Assembly: GCA_030824575.1 (NCBI GenBank)
Contig: JAVBXL010000047.1
Location: 1 to 64,000 of the forward strand
Source of the DNA: a bacterium
Lineage (GTDB): Bacteria; Pseudomonadota; Alphaproteobacteria; Sphingomonadales; Sphingomonadaceae
Length of the DNA stretch: 64,000 nucleotides
Direction of reading: 5' to 3'
The notes beneath the pieces were generated by a model. That model was given only the letters and a program-made list of their open reading frames with translations, was not told where the DNA came from and ran no database searches. The position numbers and the translations under genes are program-made. Below are positions 35,625 through 44,595 of the stretch, piece by piece (positions within the stretch are counted from its first letter, which is position 1; the number at the start of each line of letters is the position of its first letter).

Positions 35625-35690
35625 GTGTTCCCGCGCAGGCGGGAACCCAGTCCTGACGTCGGAATTGGGTTCCCGCCTGCGCGGGAACAC
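35625..35690. repeat. Dispersed palindromic repeat, family 1, copy 3
   Basis: Perfect 25-bp arms (35625-35649 and 35666-35690) around a 16-nt spacer, core CCCGCGCAGGCGGGA. It lies just after fghA in a convergent gap, the same setting as copy 2. Confidence 0.9.
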
Positions 35691-35736
35691 GCCGCGGGAC
35701 TATTGGAGCCTGATGACTTTGGGTCTGACCAAACCC

Positions 35737-35852
35737 GTTCGTGCTGAGTAGAGACTGAGCTTGTCGAAGGCTCGTATCGAAGCATCGCTCACTATGCTTG
35801 ATCCTTCGATATGCCATTTCGACTTCGCTCAATGGCTACTCAGGACGAGCGG
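35737..35852. repeat. Dispersed repeat, family 2, long inverted copy
   Basis: Two divergent halves face each other. The left half has GTGCTGAGTAGAGACTGAGC then TTGTCGAAGG. The right half, read backwards, has GTCCTGAGTAGCCATTGAGC then GAAGTCGAAATGG. It occupies the gap between the convergent fghA and MFS genes, next to family 1 copy 3. Confidence 0.75.
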
Positions 35853-35860
35853 ATTTCGCC

Positions 35861-37072
35861 CTAAGCACCCCGCCGCCCGCCCAGTCCCAGCATCACCACC
35901 GCCATCAGCATGAAGCTGCCGCCCAGCAAAGCCGCCAGCGGCAGCACGGTCATCGACGGCAGCAGCGACACCGCGCCGCTCGCCAGCGCGGTGATCGCCA
36001 GTTGCAGCGTGCCGAGCAGCCCGGTCGCTGCGCCCGCGCCGCCGCCCGCAGCGTCCAGCGCGGAAATGGCGGCCGGGGTCAGGATCAGCCCGGCCAGCGC
36101 AAACAGCAGCATCGCATAAAGCTGGAACGCGCCGATCGAGACAGCGACCGAAACAGTTGTGAGCGTCAGCAGCGCCGTCGCCGCAATCGCGATCGTCGCT
36201 GCGATCGACACCAGCCGCCGCGCGCCAAAGCGTCGCATCAGCGACGGCGCGAACTGGGTGGCGATGATCGATATGACGGCGTTGAGCGCCAGCAACAGGC
36301 TGTACTGGTGCGCGCTCAGGCCAAAGCCCTGCGTATAAAGAAAGGGGGCGGCGGTGACGAAGGCGAAGGGAATAGTGGTCGCCAGCCCCGCCACGATCGT
36401 CCAGCCCAGAAAGGCCGGCGCGGTCAGCAACCGGCGATAGCTTTCCAGCATCGGCAACTGGTGCAGCCGCCGTTCGGGCGGCAGCGATTCCGGCAGGAAG
36501 AGGAGGACGGCGACCAGCGCGATCACCCCGCCGCCTGCCAGCAACACGAACAGCCCGGGCCACGTCATGACCTGCAACAGGTAACTGCCCGCCAATGGCG
36601 CCAGCACCGGCGATATGCCGATGATCAGGAAGGTGAAAGCCATCAGTTGCGCGGCGCGATGGCCGCTATGCCGGTCGCGGATCATGGCGCGCACGCTCGC
36701 CGTTCCCGCACATGCCCCCATCCCCTGCAAAAATCGGCACGCGATCAACATGGTCAGGTTGGTCGCCATCGCGCAGGCGATCGACGCGACCGCGAACAGC
36801 GCCAGCCCGCCGATCAACGGCCGCCGCCGCCCGAACCGGTCGCCCAGCGTGCCGAGCGGTATCTGCGCCAGCGCCAGTCCCAGGAAAAAGGCGGACAGGG
36901 TGCGCTGCACCGTGCCGCTGTCCGCCGCCATCGCGCGCGCCATCCCCGGCATCGCGGGCAGGTACAGGTCGATGGCGAAGGGGCCAAGCGAGGATAGAAA
37001 GCCAAAGGCAATGCCCAGCAACAGGCTCGGCTCGCTGTCTGTTCGGCCGGCCGGGGTGGTGGCGTGCGGCAT
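35861..37072 (-). CDS. Bcr/CflA-type MFS exporter
   Basis: A 403-residue transporter with 12 predicted helices. The start MPHATTPAGRTDSEPSLLLGIAFGFLSSLGPFAIDLYLPAMPGMARAM and the loop LGTLGDRFGRRRPLIGGLALF match the Bcr/CflA drug-resistance subfamily. The RxR/motif C region is FLQGMGACAGTASVRAMIRDRHSG. The ATAACGATCGTTAT palindrome lies 27 nt upstream of the start, suggesting induction together with aromatic catabolism. It may export a toxic substrate or intermediate. Confidence 0.9.
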   Translation of the reverse strand: MPHATTPAGRTDSEPSLLLGIAFGFLSSLGPFAIDLYLPAMPGMARAMAADSGTVQRTLSAFFLGLALAQIPLGTLGDRFGRRRPLIGGLALFAVASIACAMATNLTMLIACRFLQGMGACAGTASVRAMIRDRHSGHRAAQLMAFTFLIIGISPVLAPLAGSYLLQVMTWPGLFVLLAGGGVIALVAVLLFLPESLPPERRLHQLPMLESYRRLLTAPAFLGWTIVAGLATTIPFAFVTAAPFLYTQGFGLSAHQYSLLLALNAVISIIATQFAPSLMRRFGARRLVSIAATIAIAATALLTLTTVSVAVSIGAFQLYAMLLFALAGLILTPAAISALDAAGGGAGAATGLLGTLQLAITALASGAVSLLPSMTVLPLAALLGGSFMLMAVVMLGLGGRRGA

Positions 37073-37098
37073 CGTCTTGTCTGTCCTCTCCCTAATTA

Positions 37099-37112
37099 AT
37101 AACGATCGTTAT
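37099..37112. promoter_or_regulatory. ATAACGATCGTTAT palindrome, site 2 (MFS exporter promoter)
   Basis: A perfect 14-bp palindrome 27 nt upstream of the Bcr-type MFS start (minus strand), with AT-rich flanks (TTAATTA). In the same 157-bp gap a FerC-type site (37176-37196) serves the opposite gene. Confidence 0.85.
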
Positions 37113-37175
37113 ATTTGTTTCTGGCTTTCCACAAGCATTTGCGTCGGGGCAGGCCGCGCGCCTTTCGATTTGCAT

Positions 37176-37196
37176 ATTGTGTCATCAGCATACAAT
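37176..37196 (+). promoter_or_regulatory. FerC-type operator, site 3 (aromatic-acid importer)
   Basis: ATTGTGTC-ATCA-GCATACAAT. It directly follows a possible -35 TTGCAT (37170-37175) and ends in TACAAT, a possible -10. It lies 33 nt upstream of the MFS start at 37230. Confidence 0.8.
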
Positions 37197-37229
37197 GTGC
37201 GCGGCACAAGATAGAGAGGAGCGCCGCCC

Positions 37230-38570
37230 ATGGCCGTCATGCCGATCACAGCCTTGCCCGCCGACGATCCGCGCAGCATCCTGGCGGTTCAGCCGATGCG
37301 CCTGCCGCAAGTCGTGGCGATCGCCATCTGCTTCCTGCTCAATGCGCTCGACGGCTTCGACATATTGGCTGTCACCTTCGCCGCGCCCGGCATTGCGCGG
37401 CAGTGGAGCGTCGGCAACGACACGATCGGCCTTGTCATTTCGGCCGGGCTGGCGGGCATGGTCGTCGGCTCGCTGACGCTGGGCCAGCTTGCCGATCGCA
37501 TCGGTCGCCGGCCGCAGATTCTCCTGTGCCTCGCCATCATGGTCGGCGGCATGTTCGCCTCGGCCTTCGCTCCCAATGTCGTGGCGCTCTGCCTGTTGAG
37601 GGCTTTCACCGGCCTCGGCCTTGGCGCGGTACTGGCGGCGGTGAATGCCGCGTCGGCGGAATTTGCCAATCGCCGCCGCCGCGACCTGGCGGTCAGCATC
37701 ATGGCGGCGGGCTATCCGGTCGGCGGCATCGTGGGCGGTTGGGGTGCGGCGCAATTATTGAAAAGCCATGGTTGGGAATCGATCTTCCTCGCCGGCGCGG
37801 GCGCAACCGCGCTGATGGTGCCGCTCGTTCTCCTCCTCCTGCCCGAATCGGTCGCCTGGCTCGCCACCCGTCACGGTCCCGCCGCGCTGCCGCGCATCAA
37901 CGCCATCCTGCGGCGGCTTGGCCAGCCGGAGGCCGGGCAGGTCAGAATCGTGGACGAACCCAAAGCGTCGATGGGCCAGCTCTTCGCGACCCGCTATCGC
38001 GCCACCACCGTCGCGCTGATCTTCATGTACGGCCTGCACATGATGACCTTTTACTATGCGCTGGGCTGGGCACCCTCGTTGGTCGTGGCGCTGGGCTTCG
38101 ATCCGTCGCGGGCGACGATCGTGTCGGTGTTCATGAACATGGGCGGCGCGATCGGCGGGTTGACGCTCGGCTTCCTCTCTCCGCGCCTGGGCCTGCGTCC
38201 GCTGGTGATCGTCGGCCTGGCTGGTGCGGCGGTCGCGGTCGCCGCCTTCGGCGCGGTTCCCGCCGCTATGGTCTGGCTTCAGGTCGCGGCCTTCATCCTG
38301 GGCTTTCTCGCCAATGGATCGGTCGTCGGCCTCTACGCCCTGATCGCCAATATCTACCCCACCACGTTGCGCGCGACCGGCACGGGCACCGTAATCGGCT
38401 TCGGCCGCATGGGCGCGGCGCTTGGCCCGTTTATCGCCGGGCAGTTGCTGGCCGTGGGGGCGGGCAGGGGCGTCACGTCGCTGCTACTCGCGCTCGGCTC
38501 GGCCGTCGCTGCGCTGGTCCTGCTGCTCTCCCGCCTTCGCCCGGCCGATGAGGAGACGCACCAGTCGTAA
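37230..38570 (+). CDS. MFS transporter, aromatic acid:H+ symporter family
   Basis: A 446-residue AAHS-family transporter. CFLLNALDGFDILAVTFAAPGIARQW in helix 1 carries the conserved DGFD of this family, and the loop between helices 2 and 3 is LGQLADRIGRRPQILLCLAIM. A second conserved block LYALIANIYPTTLRATGTGTVIGFGRMGAALGPFIAGQLL is also typical. GAGAGGAG precedes the start. The FerC-type operator in its promoter suggests it imports hydroxycinnamates such as ferulate or coumarate. Confidence 0.92.
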   Translation: MAVMPITALPADDPRSILAVQPMRLPQVVAIAICFLLNALDGFDILAVTFAAPGIARQWSVGNDTIGLVISAGLAGMVVGSLTLGQLADRIGRRPQILLCLAIMVGGMFASAFAPNVVALCLLRAFTGLGLGAVLAAVNAASAEFANRRRRDLAVSIMAAGYPVGGIVGGWGAAQLLKSHGWESIFLAGAGATALMVPLVLLLLPESVAWLATRHGPAALPRINAILRRLGQPEAGQVRIVDEPKASMGQLFATRYRATTVALIFMYGLHMMTFYYALGWAPSLVVALGFDPSRATIVSVFMNMGGAIGGLTLGFLSPRLGLRPLVIVGLAGAAVAVAAFGAVPAAMVWLQVAAFILGFLANGSVVGLYALIANIYPTTLRATGTGTVIGFGRMGAALGPFIAGQLLAVGAGRGVTSLLLALGSAVAALVLLLSRLRPADEETHQS

Positions 38571-38621
38571 GGCAATCATCGGGCTGTTCGCCGATGCATT
38601 TTCTCTCTGGCCCGGCCTAGA

Positions 38622-38647
38622 ATATTCGTGTAGATGAAATATTCATG
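38622..38647 (+). promoter_or_regulatory. Direct repeat of ATATTC(G/A)TG at the hydrolase/demethylase promoter
   Basis: ATATTCGTG (38622-38630) is repeated as ATATTCATG (38639-38647), overlapping the ATG of the hydrolase. The same 9-mer occurs on the minus strand at 44596-44604 upstream of the MetE-like gene. No Shine-Dalgarno is visible. Confidence 0.45.
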
Positions 38648-39415
38648 GATGCGAAATCATCAGGTCGCGACGAAAACGCCCCCCTCCTGATCCTGCCGGG
38701 ATTGCTGTGCGATTCCCGCATGTTCCGCGAAACGCTGGCCGCTATCCCCGGCAGCGTCGTGGTCGATGGTTTCTACGCAGGTTGCGACCGAATCGAGGCA
38801 ATGGCCGATTATGCGATCGCCCGCATGCCCGATCGCTGCGCCCTGCTGGGTCATTCGATGGGCGCGCGCGTCGCGCTCGAAGTCGTGCGCAAGGCACCCC
38901 ATCGCGTCGAACGGCTGGCACTGGTCGACACCGGCGTCCATGCTGTGAAGCCCGGCGAGCGCGAAGGCCGCCACCGCCTGCGCGACCTTGGCCGCGCGCA
39001 GGGCATGGGCGCCCTGGTCGGCGAATGGCTCCCCCCGATGATGGGCTTCGCCGCCCTGCGCAACGAAGCCCTGATGGACGCGCTCTACGCCATGGCGGTC
39101 GCCGCCGGCCTGCCCACGTTCGAAGCGCAGATCGAAGCGCTGCTGCACCGCCCGTCGGTCGATGCGCTGCTGCCCGCCATCGCCTGCCCGACCGTCGCCA
39201 TGGTCGGCCGCCAGGACCAATGGTCCCCGGTCGCCCAGCATGAAGCGATCACCGCCGCCATCCCGAACGCGCAACTGCGCATCGTCGAAGGGGCGGGCCA
39301 TATGATGCCTGCGGAAGCGCCGCAGGCCTTCAACTACCTTGTGCGGGAATGGCTCACCACGTCGCCCGCGCCAGATTTTCGTACACTTCCAGATCAAGTC
39401 GAAGGAGAGGTTTGA
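38645..39415 (+). CDS. Alpha/beta hydrolase
   Basis: A 256-residue alpha/beta hydrolase. The nucleophile is in LLGHSMGARVALEV (GHSMG), the acid is probably Asp in VGRQDQWSPV, and the His is in GAGHMMPAEAPQAF. It ends directly before the ATG of the O-demethylase gene, so they are one operon. It may hydrolyse an ester or meta-cleavage-like product of the methoxy-aromatic pathway; the substrate is unknown. The ATG lacks a ribosome-binding site and may be read from a very short leader. Confidence 0.85.
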   Translation: MDAKSSGRDENAPLLILPGLLCDSRMFRETLAAIPGSVVVDGFYAGCDRIEAMADYAIARMPDRCALLGHSMGARVALEVVRKAPHRVERLALVDTGVHAVKPGEREGRHRLRDLGRAQGMGALVGEWLPPMMGFAALRNEALMDALYAMAVAAGLPTFEAQIEALLHRPSVDALLPAIACPTVAMVGRQDQWSPVAQHEAITAAIPNAQLRIVEGAGHMMPAEAPQAFNYLVREWLTTSPAPDFRTLPDQVEGEV

Positions 39416-40816
39416 ATGACTGACAAGACCCTGCAACAGCTGCTCGATGAAAAGGGCGACATCGTCACATTCCTGCGTAATCAGCAGGTCGGCCCCAATG
39501 CCTATCCGGGTGTTCCGGGCGAATATAGCAATTGGCGCGACGAACAGCGCAGCTGGGCGGAAAGCTCGGTCCTGTTCAACCAGAGCTTCCACATGGTCGA
39601 CCTGCTCGTCACCGGTCCCGGCGCGTTCGACATGCTGTCCTACCTCGCCCCCAACAGCTTCAAGGGTTTCGTGCCCAACCGCGCCAAGCAGTTCGCCCCC
39701 GTCACGCCCGAAGGCTTCGTCATCGGCGACGTGATCCTTTTCTATCTCGAAGAAGAAAAGTTCGAACTGGTCGGCCGCGCCCCCTCGATCGAATGGGTCG
39801 AATATTGGGCCTCGACCGGCAAATGGGACGTGAAGGTGGAACGCGACGAACGCACCATCGCCCGCCCGCTCGACCAGCAGGGCTATCGCCGCAACTATCG
39901 CTTTCAGTTGCAGGGGCCAAACGCCATGCCGGTGCTGGAAAAGGCGATGGGCCAGACCCCGCCGGACCTGAAATTCTTCCACATGGCGCCGATCATGATC
40001 GCCGGCGTCGAAGTGCGCGCGCTGCGTCACGGCATGGCCGGTCAGCCGGGTTACGAGCTGTTTGGTCCCTGGAAGGATTATGACACCGTCCGCAACGCGC
40101 TGATCGAAGCAGGCAAGGATCATGGCCTGACGCTGTGCGGTGGCCGTACCTATTCATCCAACACGCTGGAATCCGGCTGGATTCCCTCGCCGCTGCCCGC
40201 CACCTATACCGGCGAAGGCTCGAAGGGCTTTCGTGAATGGGCGAGCGAAAACAGCTATGAAGGCAAATGCTCGCTCGGCGGCAGCTTCGTCTCCGACGAT
40301 ATCGAAGACTATTATCTGAACCCCTGGGAGCTGGGCTATGGCATCATGGTCAAGTTCGACCATGACTTCGTCGGCCGCGAAGCGTTGGAAAAGATCAAGG
40401 ATCAGCCCCACCGTCAAAAGGTGACGCTGGCCTTGGATAATGAGGATATCGTCCGCGTCATGAGCTCCATGCTCCAGACCGGCGACAAGGCGAAGTTCCT
40501 CGAATTCCCCAGCGCCGTCTATTGCATGCACCCCTATGATGCGGTGCTCAAGGACGGCAAGACTGTCGGCCTGTCCACCTGGATCGGCTATACCATCAAC
40601 GCCGGTCGCTTCCTGGCGCTGGCGATGGTCGACGCGGAATTCGCCACGCCCGGCACCGAAGTCACCCTGCTGTGGGGCGAACCCAATGGCGGCACGTCGA
40701 AGCCCACCGTCGAACCGCACGTCCAGACCGAAATCAAGGCGATCGTCTCCTCGGTCCCCTATTCGGAAGCCGCGCGCGACAATTACGCCGACGGCTGGCG
40801 CACGAAGGCCGCGTAA
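39416..40816 (+). CDS. Tetrahydrofolate-dependent aromatic O-demethylase (DesA/LigM family)
   Basis: A 466-residue protein of the aminomethyltransferase (GcvT) superfamily. MTDKTLQQLLDEKGDIVTFLRNQQVGPNAYPGVPGEYSNWRDEQRSW is a hallmark of LigM and DesA. The core is KFFHMAPIMIAGVEVRALRHGMAGQPGYELFGPWKDYD and the C-terminal folate-binding domain contains WELGYGIMVKFDHDFVGREALEKI. These sphingomonad enzymes move the methyl group of vanillate, 3-O-methylgallate (LigM) or syringate (DesA) to tetrahydrofolate. Which of these is used here cannot be settled by reading. An IclR regulator lies 1.4 kb downstream, as DesX lies near desA in SYK-6. Confidence 0.9.
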   Translation: MTDKTLQQLLDEKGDIVTFLRNQQVGPNAYPGVPGEYSNWRDEQRSWAESSVLFNQSFHMVDLLVTGPGAFDMLSYLAPNSFKGFVPNRAKQFAPVTPEGFVIGDVILFYLEEEKFELVGRAPSIEWVEYWASTGKWDVKVERDERTIARPLDQQGYRRNYRFQLQGPNAMPVLEKAMGQTPPDLKFFHMAPIMIAGVEVRALRHGMAGQPGYELFGPWKDYDTVRNALIEAGKDHGLTLCGGRTYSSNTLESGWIPSPLPATYTGEGSKGFREWASENSYEGKCSLGGSFVSDDIEDYYLNPWELGYGIMVKFDHDFVGREALEKIKDQPHRQKVTLALDNEDIVRVMSSMLQTGDKAKFLEFPSAVYCMHPYDAVLKDGKTVGLSTWIGYTINAGRFLALAMVDAEFATPGTEVTLLWGEPNGGTSKPTVEPHVQTEIKAIVSSVPYSEAARDNYADGWRTKAA

Positions 40817-40842
40817 TCGGATCACATCCTGAGCGGGATGGG

Positions 40843-40877
40843 ACGGGGGATGCCGAAAGGCGTCCCCCGTTCGTTTT
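40843..40877 (+). terminator. Intrinsic terminator after the O-demethylase gene
   Basis: ACGGGGGATGCC pairs with GGCGTCCCCCGT around a GAAA tetraloop (one G-T pair), followed by TCGTTTT. It is 26 nt past the stop and could also serve the convergent gene. Confidence 0.85.
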
Positions 40878-40915
40878 GGAACGATGTCGCGACACGCCAG
40901 GCCCGCGACCGCGTC

Positions 40916-41647
40916 TTACCGTCGATAAAAAAGCCCGGTACAGCCGTAGCAACCAAAAAATTCGAACAGGTCCGTAGCCAAGCCATCCTGCGCACCTGCA
41001 ACGACGCCATATTCCTTGCCGCTTTCCCCGACATCGCATCGCATCGTGTTTCGCCGGTCGACATAGTCGTGATAGAGCGCGAAGGAGCCGGGCGACAGCA
41101 ACTGCCCCAGCGATTGCGACGCCTTGAGCACCGGACCATAAGCGTGGGAATGGTCGATGAAGGCAAAGCCGAACGTCCGGCCCTCGGCCATGAATTGGTC
41201 CAGAAACGGCCCGGCGTCACCACACAGAAATTCGACATCGCCGTCCAGTTGACGTGCCGCCAACTCGGCCCGCGCCTTGTCGATATAGACCTGCTCCATA
41301 TCGATCGTGACCAGGCGGTGGCCATGACCGGCATCGATCAGCGCACGCGCCAGGATGGATGTGGACAACCCCTGATGCGTGCCCAGTTCCAACACATCGC
41401 CCGCGCTGAAATAGGCCAGTTCATAGAGTTTGAGCGCGTCTTCGACCCGCAGCCAGCCGGGTATCCCCAGATCAATCAACGCCCCTTTCATCGGCGCGGA
41501 CGCATAGCTTGCGTGCTGCGCGTTGATATAGGATTCCTCGATCGGATAATTGGGCTGGTAGGGCGTGGGGGCCACACGCTCGGCGCCGACATGAAACCGG
41601 CTGTCGAGATGGCGGGATAGGGCGCTATCGCTGGCATGGGTTGCCAT
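40916..41647 (-). CDS. Class I SAM-dependent methyltransferase
   Basis: A 243-residue protein. The SAM-binding motif is DVLELGTHQGLSTSILARALIDAG, motif II is RLVTIDMEQVYIDKARAELA, and FGFAFIDHSHAYGPVLKASQSLGQLLSPGSFALYHDY follows the pattern of the methyltransferase-24/cephalosporin-hydroxylase-like group. It is convergent with the O-demethylase gene and shares its terminator region. The substrate is unknown; sugar or small-molecule methylation is as likely as an aromatic O-methyl transfer. Confidence 0.75.
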   Translation of the reverse strand: MATHASDSALSRHLDSRFHVGAERVAPTPYQPNYPIEESYINAQHASYASAPMKGALIDLGIPGWLRVEDALKLYELAYFSAGDVLELGTHQGLSTSILARALIDAGHGHRLVTIDMEQVYIDKARAELAARQLDGDVEFLCGDAGPFLDQFMAEGRTFGFAFIDHSHAYGPVLKASQSLGQLLSPGSFALYHDYVDRRNTMRCDVGESGKEYGVVAGAQDGLATDLFEFFGCYGCTGLFYRR

Positions 41648-42195
41648 ATGCTTTTCAGTCTCCGTCGCAGTCGTTCATCAGATATTACCCGGATTGGAGC
41701 ATATCGCCGACCGGCTGTCGATGAACGAAATGATCAAGCAGTCGCGAATGGCCGTTGATCGGACGCGCCGATAGCGGACATTGCGAGACCAGAATCGATA
41801 TGTATTTTGGAAGAATGAAACCTAGAAATCGTCCGGCAAAGCATGATGTTCTTTGGGAGCGGGGAACGAGGGCGGGGCCGCCCGTATCTGAAATATGACT
41901 AAGCGGCTCACCTAAAACCCGACCTTCCGCCAATCCACCAAAACCCTTCCAATGTAGGATTTTGTCTGATCTATCCTTGTAGATGGACCAGCATCCCCGC
42001 GCCTGCCCGACCTCCTCCGCCGCCCTGTCGCTTCGGTGTCGCGCGCCGGGCGCGTCGGCGTGGCGTCACCCTGACGCAGATGTTACCCGACTGCGGCGTG
42101 GGCGTGGCGTCGCTATGGCTTGGCGCGCACTATCGGCCCTTTTCACCCCACGACACTGTATACTTCGCCCTGCCGCGCCCATCACGCGCCCTTGT
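41648..42195. other. Intergenic region, 548 bp, no supported gene
   Basis: No frame shows a convincing start, ribosome-binding site or recognised family. The 5' 350 bases are less GC-rich than surrounding genes. The last 200 bases (near 42000-42180) read in one plus-strand frame as a protein-like stretch around LTQMLPDCGVGVASLWLGAH but lack a start signal and overlap the IclR gene if extended. They may be a decayed gene fragment. Confidence 0.4.
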
Positions 42196-42957
42196 TCAAA
42201 CCGCCGACGTCTCCGCGGCGGTGAACAGGCTCGCGGCCTGCTCCAGCTTCGCGATGGTCCGCCCTTCCACCTCGGCGGTGAAGCGCGGCACGGGAATCGC
42301 CAGCGCAAAGGCACCGACCGCCACCTCGTCCACCATCACCGCCATGCCCAGGCCGCAAATGCCTGGCGTATATTCCTCCCGCGTGCGCCCGATGCCAGTG
42401 GCGCACACCTGCGCCAGTTCGGCCCGCAACTGGGCTTCGTCGGTGATGCTGCTGGGGGTAAAGCTCTCCAGCTGCGCTTGCGCGAAATAGCCGTCCAGTT
42501 CGGCGTCGCTCATGGTCGCGAGCAGCGCCTTGCCCGCCGCCAGGCAATGAAGCGGGCTGCGCGTCCCCACGCTGATCGAATAGCGCAGCGACTGTTCCGC
42601 CGTCTCGGTGACGATCGCCTCCAGATGCCAGCCGTCGCGGATGAAGAAGGACGCCGTCTCGTTCATCTGCAAGCGCAGCGACTTGACCAGCGGCCGGACC
42701 TTGTCGGCCAGCGACATGGCGATGCGCGGCGACGCCAGCCGCTCCAGCGCCGGGCCGGGCAGATAGCGCCGCCCTTCGCGCGTCAGATATTGGCGCTCCG
42801 TCAGCGTCGCGAGCAGATAGGACAGGCTGCTGACCGGGATCGCCAGGCCCGCGGCGATCTCCTGCGCGACCACGCCTGCCGGACGCGCCACGACATATTC
42901 GATGATGTCGATGGTGCGCATCGCCGATTTGACGGTGGACGGCGTGGTGCCATTCAT
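42196..42957 (-). CDS. IclR family transcriptional regulator (DesX-like position)
   Basis: A 253-residue protein starting MNGTTPSTVKSAMRTIDIIEYV. The N-terminal helix-turn-helix (IAAGLAIPVSSLSYLLATLTERQYLTREGRRYLPG) is followed by an effector domain with LHCLAAGKALLATMSDAELDGYF and the C-terminal MAVMVDEVAVGAFALAIPVPRF. IclR proteins often govern aromatic-acid genes; in SYK-6 the IclR regulator DesX lies downstream of desA. Here it lies between the demethylase and the MetE-like gene. It is a candidate reader of the ATATTCGTG boxes. Confidence 0.9.
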   Translation of the reverse strand: MNGTTPSTVKSAMRTIDIIEYVVARPAGVVAQEIAAGLAIPVSSLSYLLATLTERQYLTREGRRYLPGPALERLASPRIAMSLADKVRPLVKSLRLQMNETASFFIRDGWHLEAIVTETAEQSLRYSISVGTRSPLHCLAAGKALLATMSDAELDGYFAQAQLESFTPSSITDEAQLRAELAQVCATGIGRTREEYTPGICGLGMAVMVDEVAVGAFALAIPVPRFTAEVEGRTIAKLEQAASLFTAAETSAV

Positions 42958-43032
42958 AAGTCAGCGAACCCCTGTTCATCAAAGCGATTTCGAGCCGGAT
43001 CGGCATATCCGGCGACTTGGAAATCGCGGCAA

Positions 43033-43422
43033 TCAAAAAGTCAGAGTGCCTCGCCGTTCCGCGAAGCGCCAGTCACCCTCTATGCGCACGAACCGGTCGT
43101 GAAAGGAACCGACTTTAGGCGGACCCTCGCCGGTGAAGAGCAACATCGCGCTCTCCCCCGTCGCATCGCACTCGCTCAGCACGTCGATCACGACATTGGA
43201 ACAGACATGCCGCGTGGTCCGCGCCGGCCGGGCGAGGAAGGCGGCCAAAATCGCGTCGCGCCCTTCCGTCCATTCGCCGGGCGCTGTCGGGCGCGCCATG
43301 CGGCCATCGGGCGCATAAAGCGCCGCGACATCCGCCCAGCGGCCCGCATCGTTGAGATTGGCGTAGAGCGCGACCAGCCGGGCGCAATCCTGCTCGATGG
43401 CGCGACGCTCTTCGCCCGTCAC
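43033..43422 (-). CDS. SnoaL-like/NTF2-fold protein
   Basis: A 129-residue protein with a GTG start at 43422 that overlaps the MetE-like stop (GTGA). EERRAIEQDCARLVALYANLNDAGRWADVAALYAPDGRMARP matches the SnoaL_4 pattern, and VGSFHDRFVRIEGDWRFAERRGTLTF ends the fold. Several proteins of this type in aromatic pathways are cofactor-free lyases or isomerases, and others are small subunits or binding proteins. It is co-transcribed with the MetE-like gene. Confidence 0.82.
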   Translation of the reverse strand: MTGEERRAIEQDCARLVALYANLNDAGRWADVAALYAPDGRMARPTAPGEWTEGRDAILAAFLARPARTTRHVCSNVVIDVLSECDATGESAMLLFTGEGPPKVGSFHDRFVRIEGDWRFAERRGTLTF

Positions 43423-44555
43423 AATCTGGCGTCCGCCAAATCCGCCCCGGCGCGCAACGAGCGCAGCTTCTTCCAGGTCACGGCCGGATCGATCTTGCCA
43501 TATCCCGCGAAGGTGCCGAACCCGCAATCGGTGCTGGCGATCACCCGGTCCTTGCCGACGATCCCGGCAAAGCGTTCGATCCGCTGCGCGATCAGTTCGG
43601 GATGCTCGACATAGTTGGAGCAGGTGTCGATCAGGCCGGGGGCCAATATTTTGTCGTCGGGCAACACGCCGCGGCGCGATGCGTCACGCCACACCGTCCA
43701 TTCATGTTCATGGCACGGATTGGCGCCCTCGAACAGCACGGTCGCCGGGCGGGCGGCCAGGATGATGTCGATCACTCTCTCCAGCGGAATGTCATGATCG
43801 TGTGGCCCTTCATAATTGCCCCAGCAAATATGCATCCGCATCCGGTCCGCCGGTATGTTGGCGGTCGCGGCGTTCAAAGCCTCGACATTGGCGGCGGCGA
43901 TCTTGACGAACTCCTCCTCGCTCGCATCCTGATAACCGGTGTGGCGCGACATGGCGAGGTCGGGGCAATCAAGTTGCAGGTCGAATCCCGCCGCCACGAT
44001 CGTCTCATATTCCTCCCGCATCGCATCGACCAGGTCGGCCAGATAGGCTTCATGGCTGGGATAGTGGCGATTGACCTGGAAAGCGGTGATCAGGCCGGGG
44101 GAGGCTGCGTTCATGAAGGCGCGCGTGCCAGGGTGATCGGCCAGCGCCGCCTTGAACCGGCGGATGTCGTCGTGCAGCGGCTCCAGCGTCACCAGTTTTA
44201 CCGGCCCGATGCAGGACGCGCGGGTAAATTCCTGGCTCCCCATGATCGCGGCCAGCTTCTTGCGCAGTTCGGGCAGCGGGGCCAGATCGGCCGCGACCTT
44301 GCGGTCGATATGGCCGCCAAAGCCCGACAGTCGCTCGATCATGTAAGTCGAATAGCCGACCTTACCCAATTCGCCGTCGCTCACGATGGATACGCCCGCG
44401 TCGATCTGCGCCGCGACCGCTTGCGTCACCGCTTGCTGGACCGCCGTGTCGAACGCAGCGGCGTCATAAGGCTCACCCTTGTCGCGGGCCAGCAACAGCG
44501 GCGTCAGCGCGTCGCCGCGCGGCAGGCTGCCGACATGGGTGGTGGCTATGGACAT
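43419..44555 (-). CDS. MetE C-terminal-like (cobalamin-independent methionine synthase II family) protein
   Basis: A 378-residue TIM-barrel protein starting MSIATTHVGSLPRGDALTPLLLAR. Zinc-binding candidates are His and Cys in MHICWGNYEG and Cys in IASTDCGFGTFAGYG, matching the C-terminal half of MetE. It lacks the N-terminal MetE half. Such short proteins transfer methyl groups between carriers and thiols, but many are unassigned. Placed near a folate-dependent O-demethylase, it could use methyl-tetrahydrofolate or a related donor. ATATTCGTG lies 41 nt upstream, as at the demethylase operon. Confidence 0.8.
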   Translation of the reverse strand: MSIATTHVGSLPRGDALTPLLLARDKGEPYDAAAFDTAVQQAVTQAVAAQIDAGVSIVSDGELGKVGYSTYMIERLSGFGGHIDRKVAADLAPLPELRKKLAAIMGSQEFTRASCIGPVKLVTLEPLHDDIRRFKAALADHPGTRAFMNAASPGLITAFQVNRHYPSHEAYLADLVDAMREEYETIVAAGFDLQLDCPDLAMSRHTGYQDASEEEFVKIAAANVEALNAATANIPADRMRMHICWGNYEGPHDHDIPLERVIDIILAARPATVLFEGANPCHEHEWTVWRDASRRGVLPDDKILAPGLIDTCSNYVEHPELIAQRIERFAGIVGKDRVIASTDCGFGTFAGYGKIDPAVTWKKLRSLRAGADLADARL

Positions 44556-44595
44556 GCATCTCTCTCCCTCGAACGGAAGACAGGTGCCATAAATT

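Noticed and set aside
41685-41933. 82-codon minus-strand frame in the 548-bp gap
   Set aside because: No ribosome-binding site, no recognisable domain and no neighbour coupling.
41983-43614. 543-codon plus-strand frame over the IclR and SnoaL-like genes
   Set aside because: It runs through two supported minus-strand genes. Composition is typical of a shadow frame.
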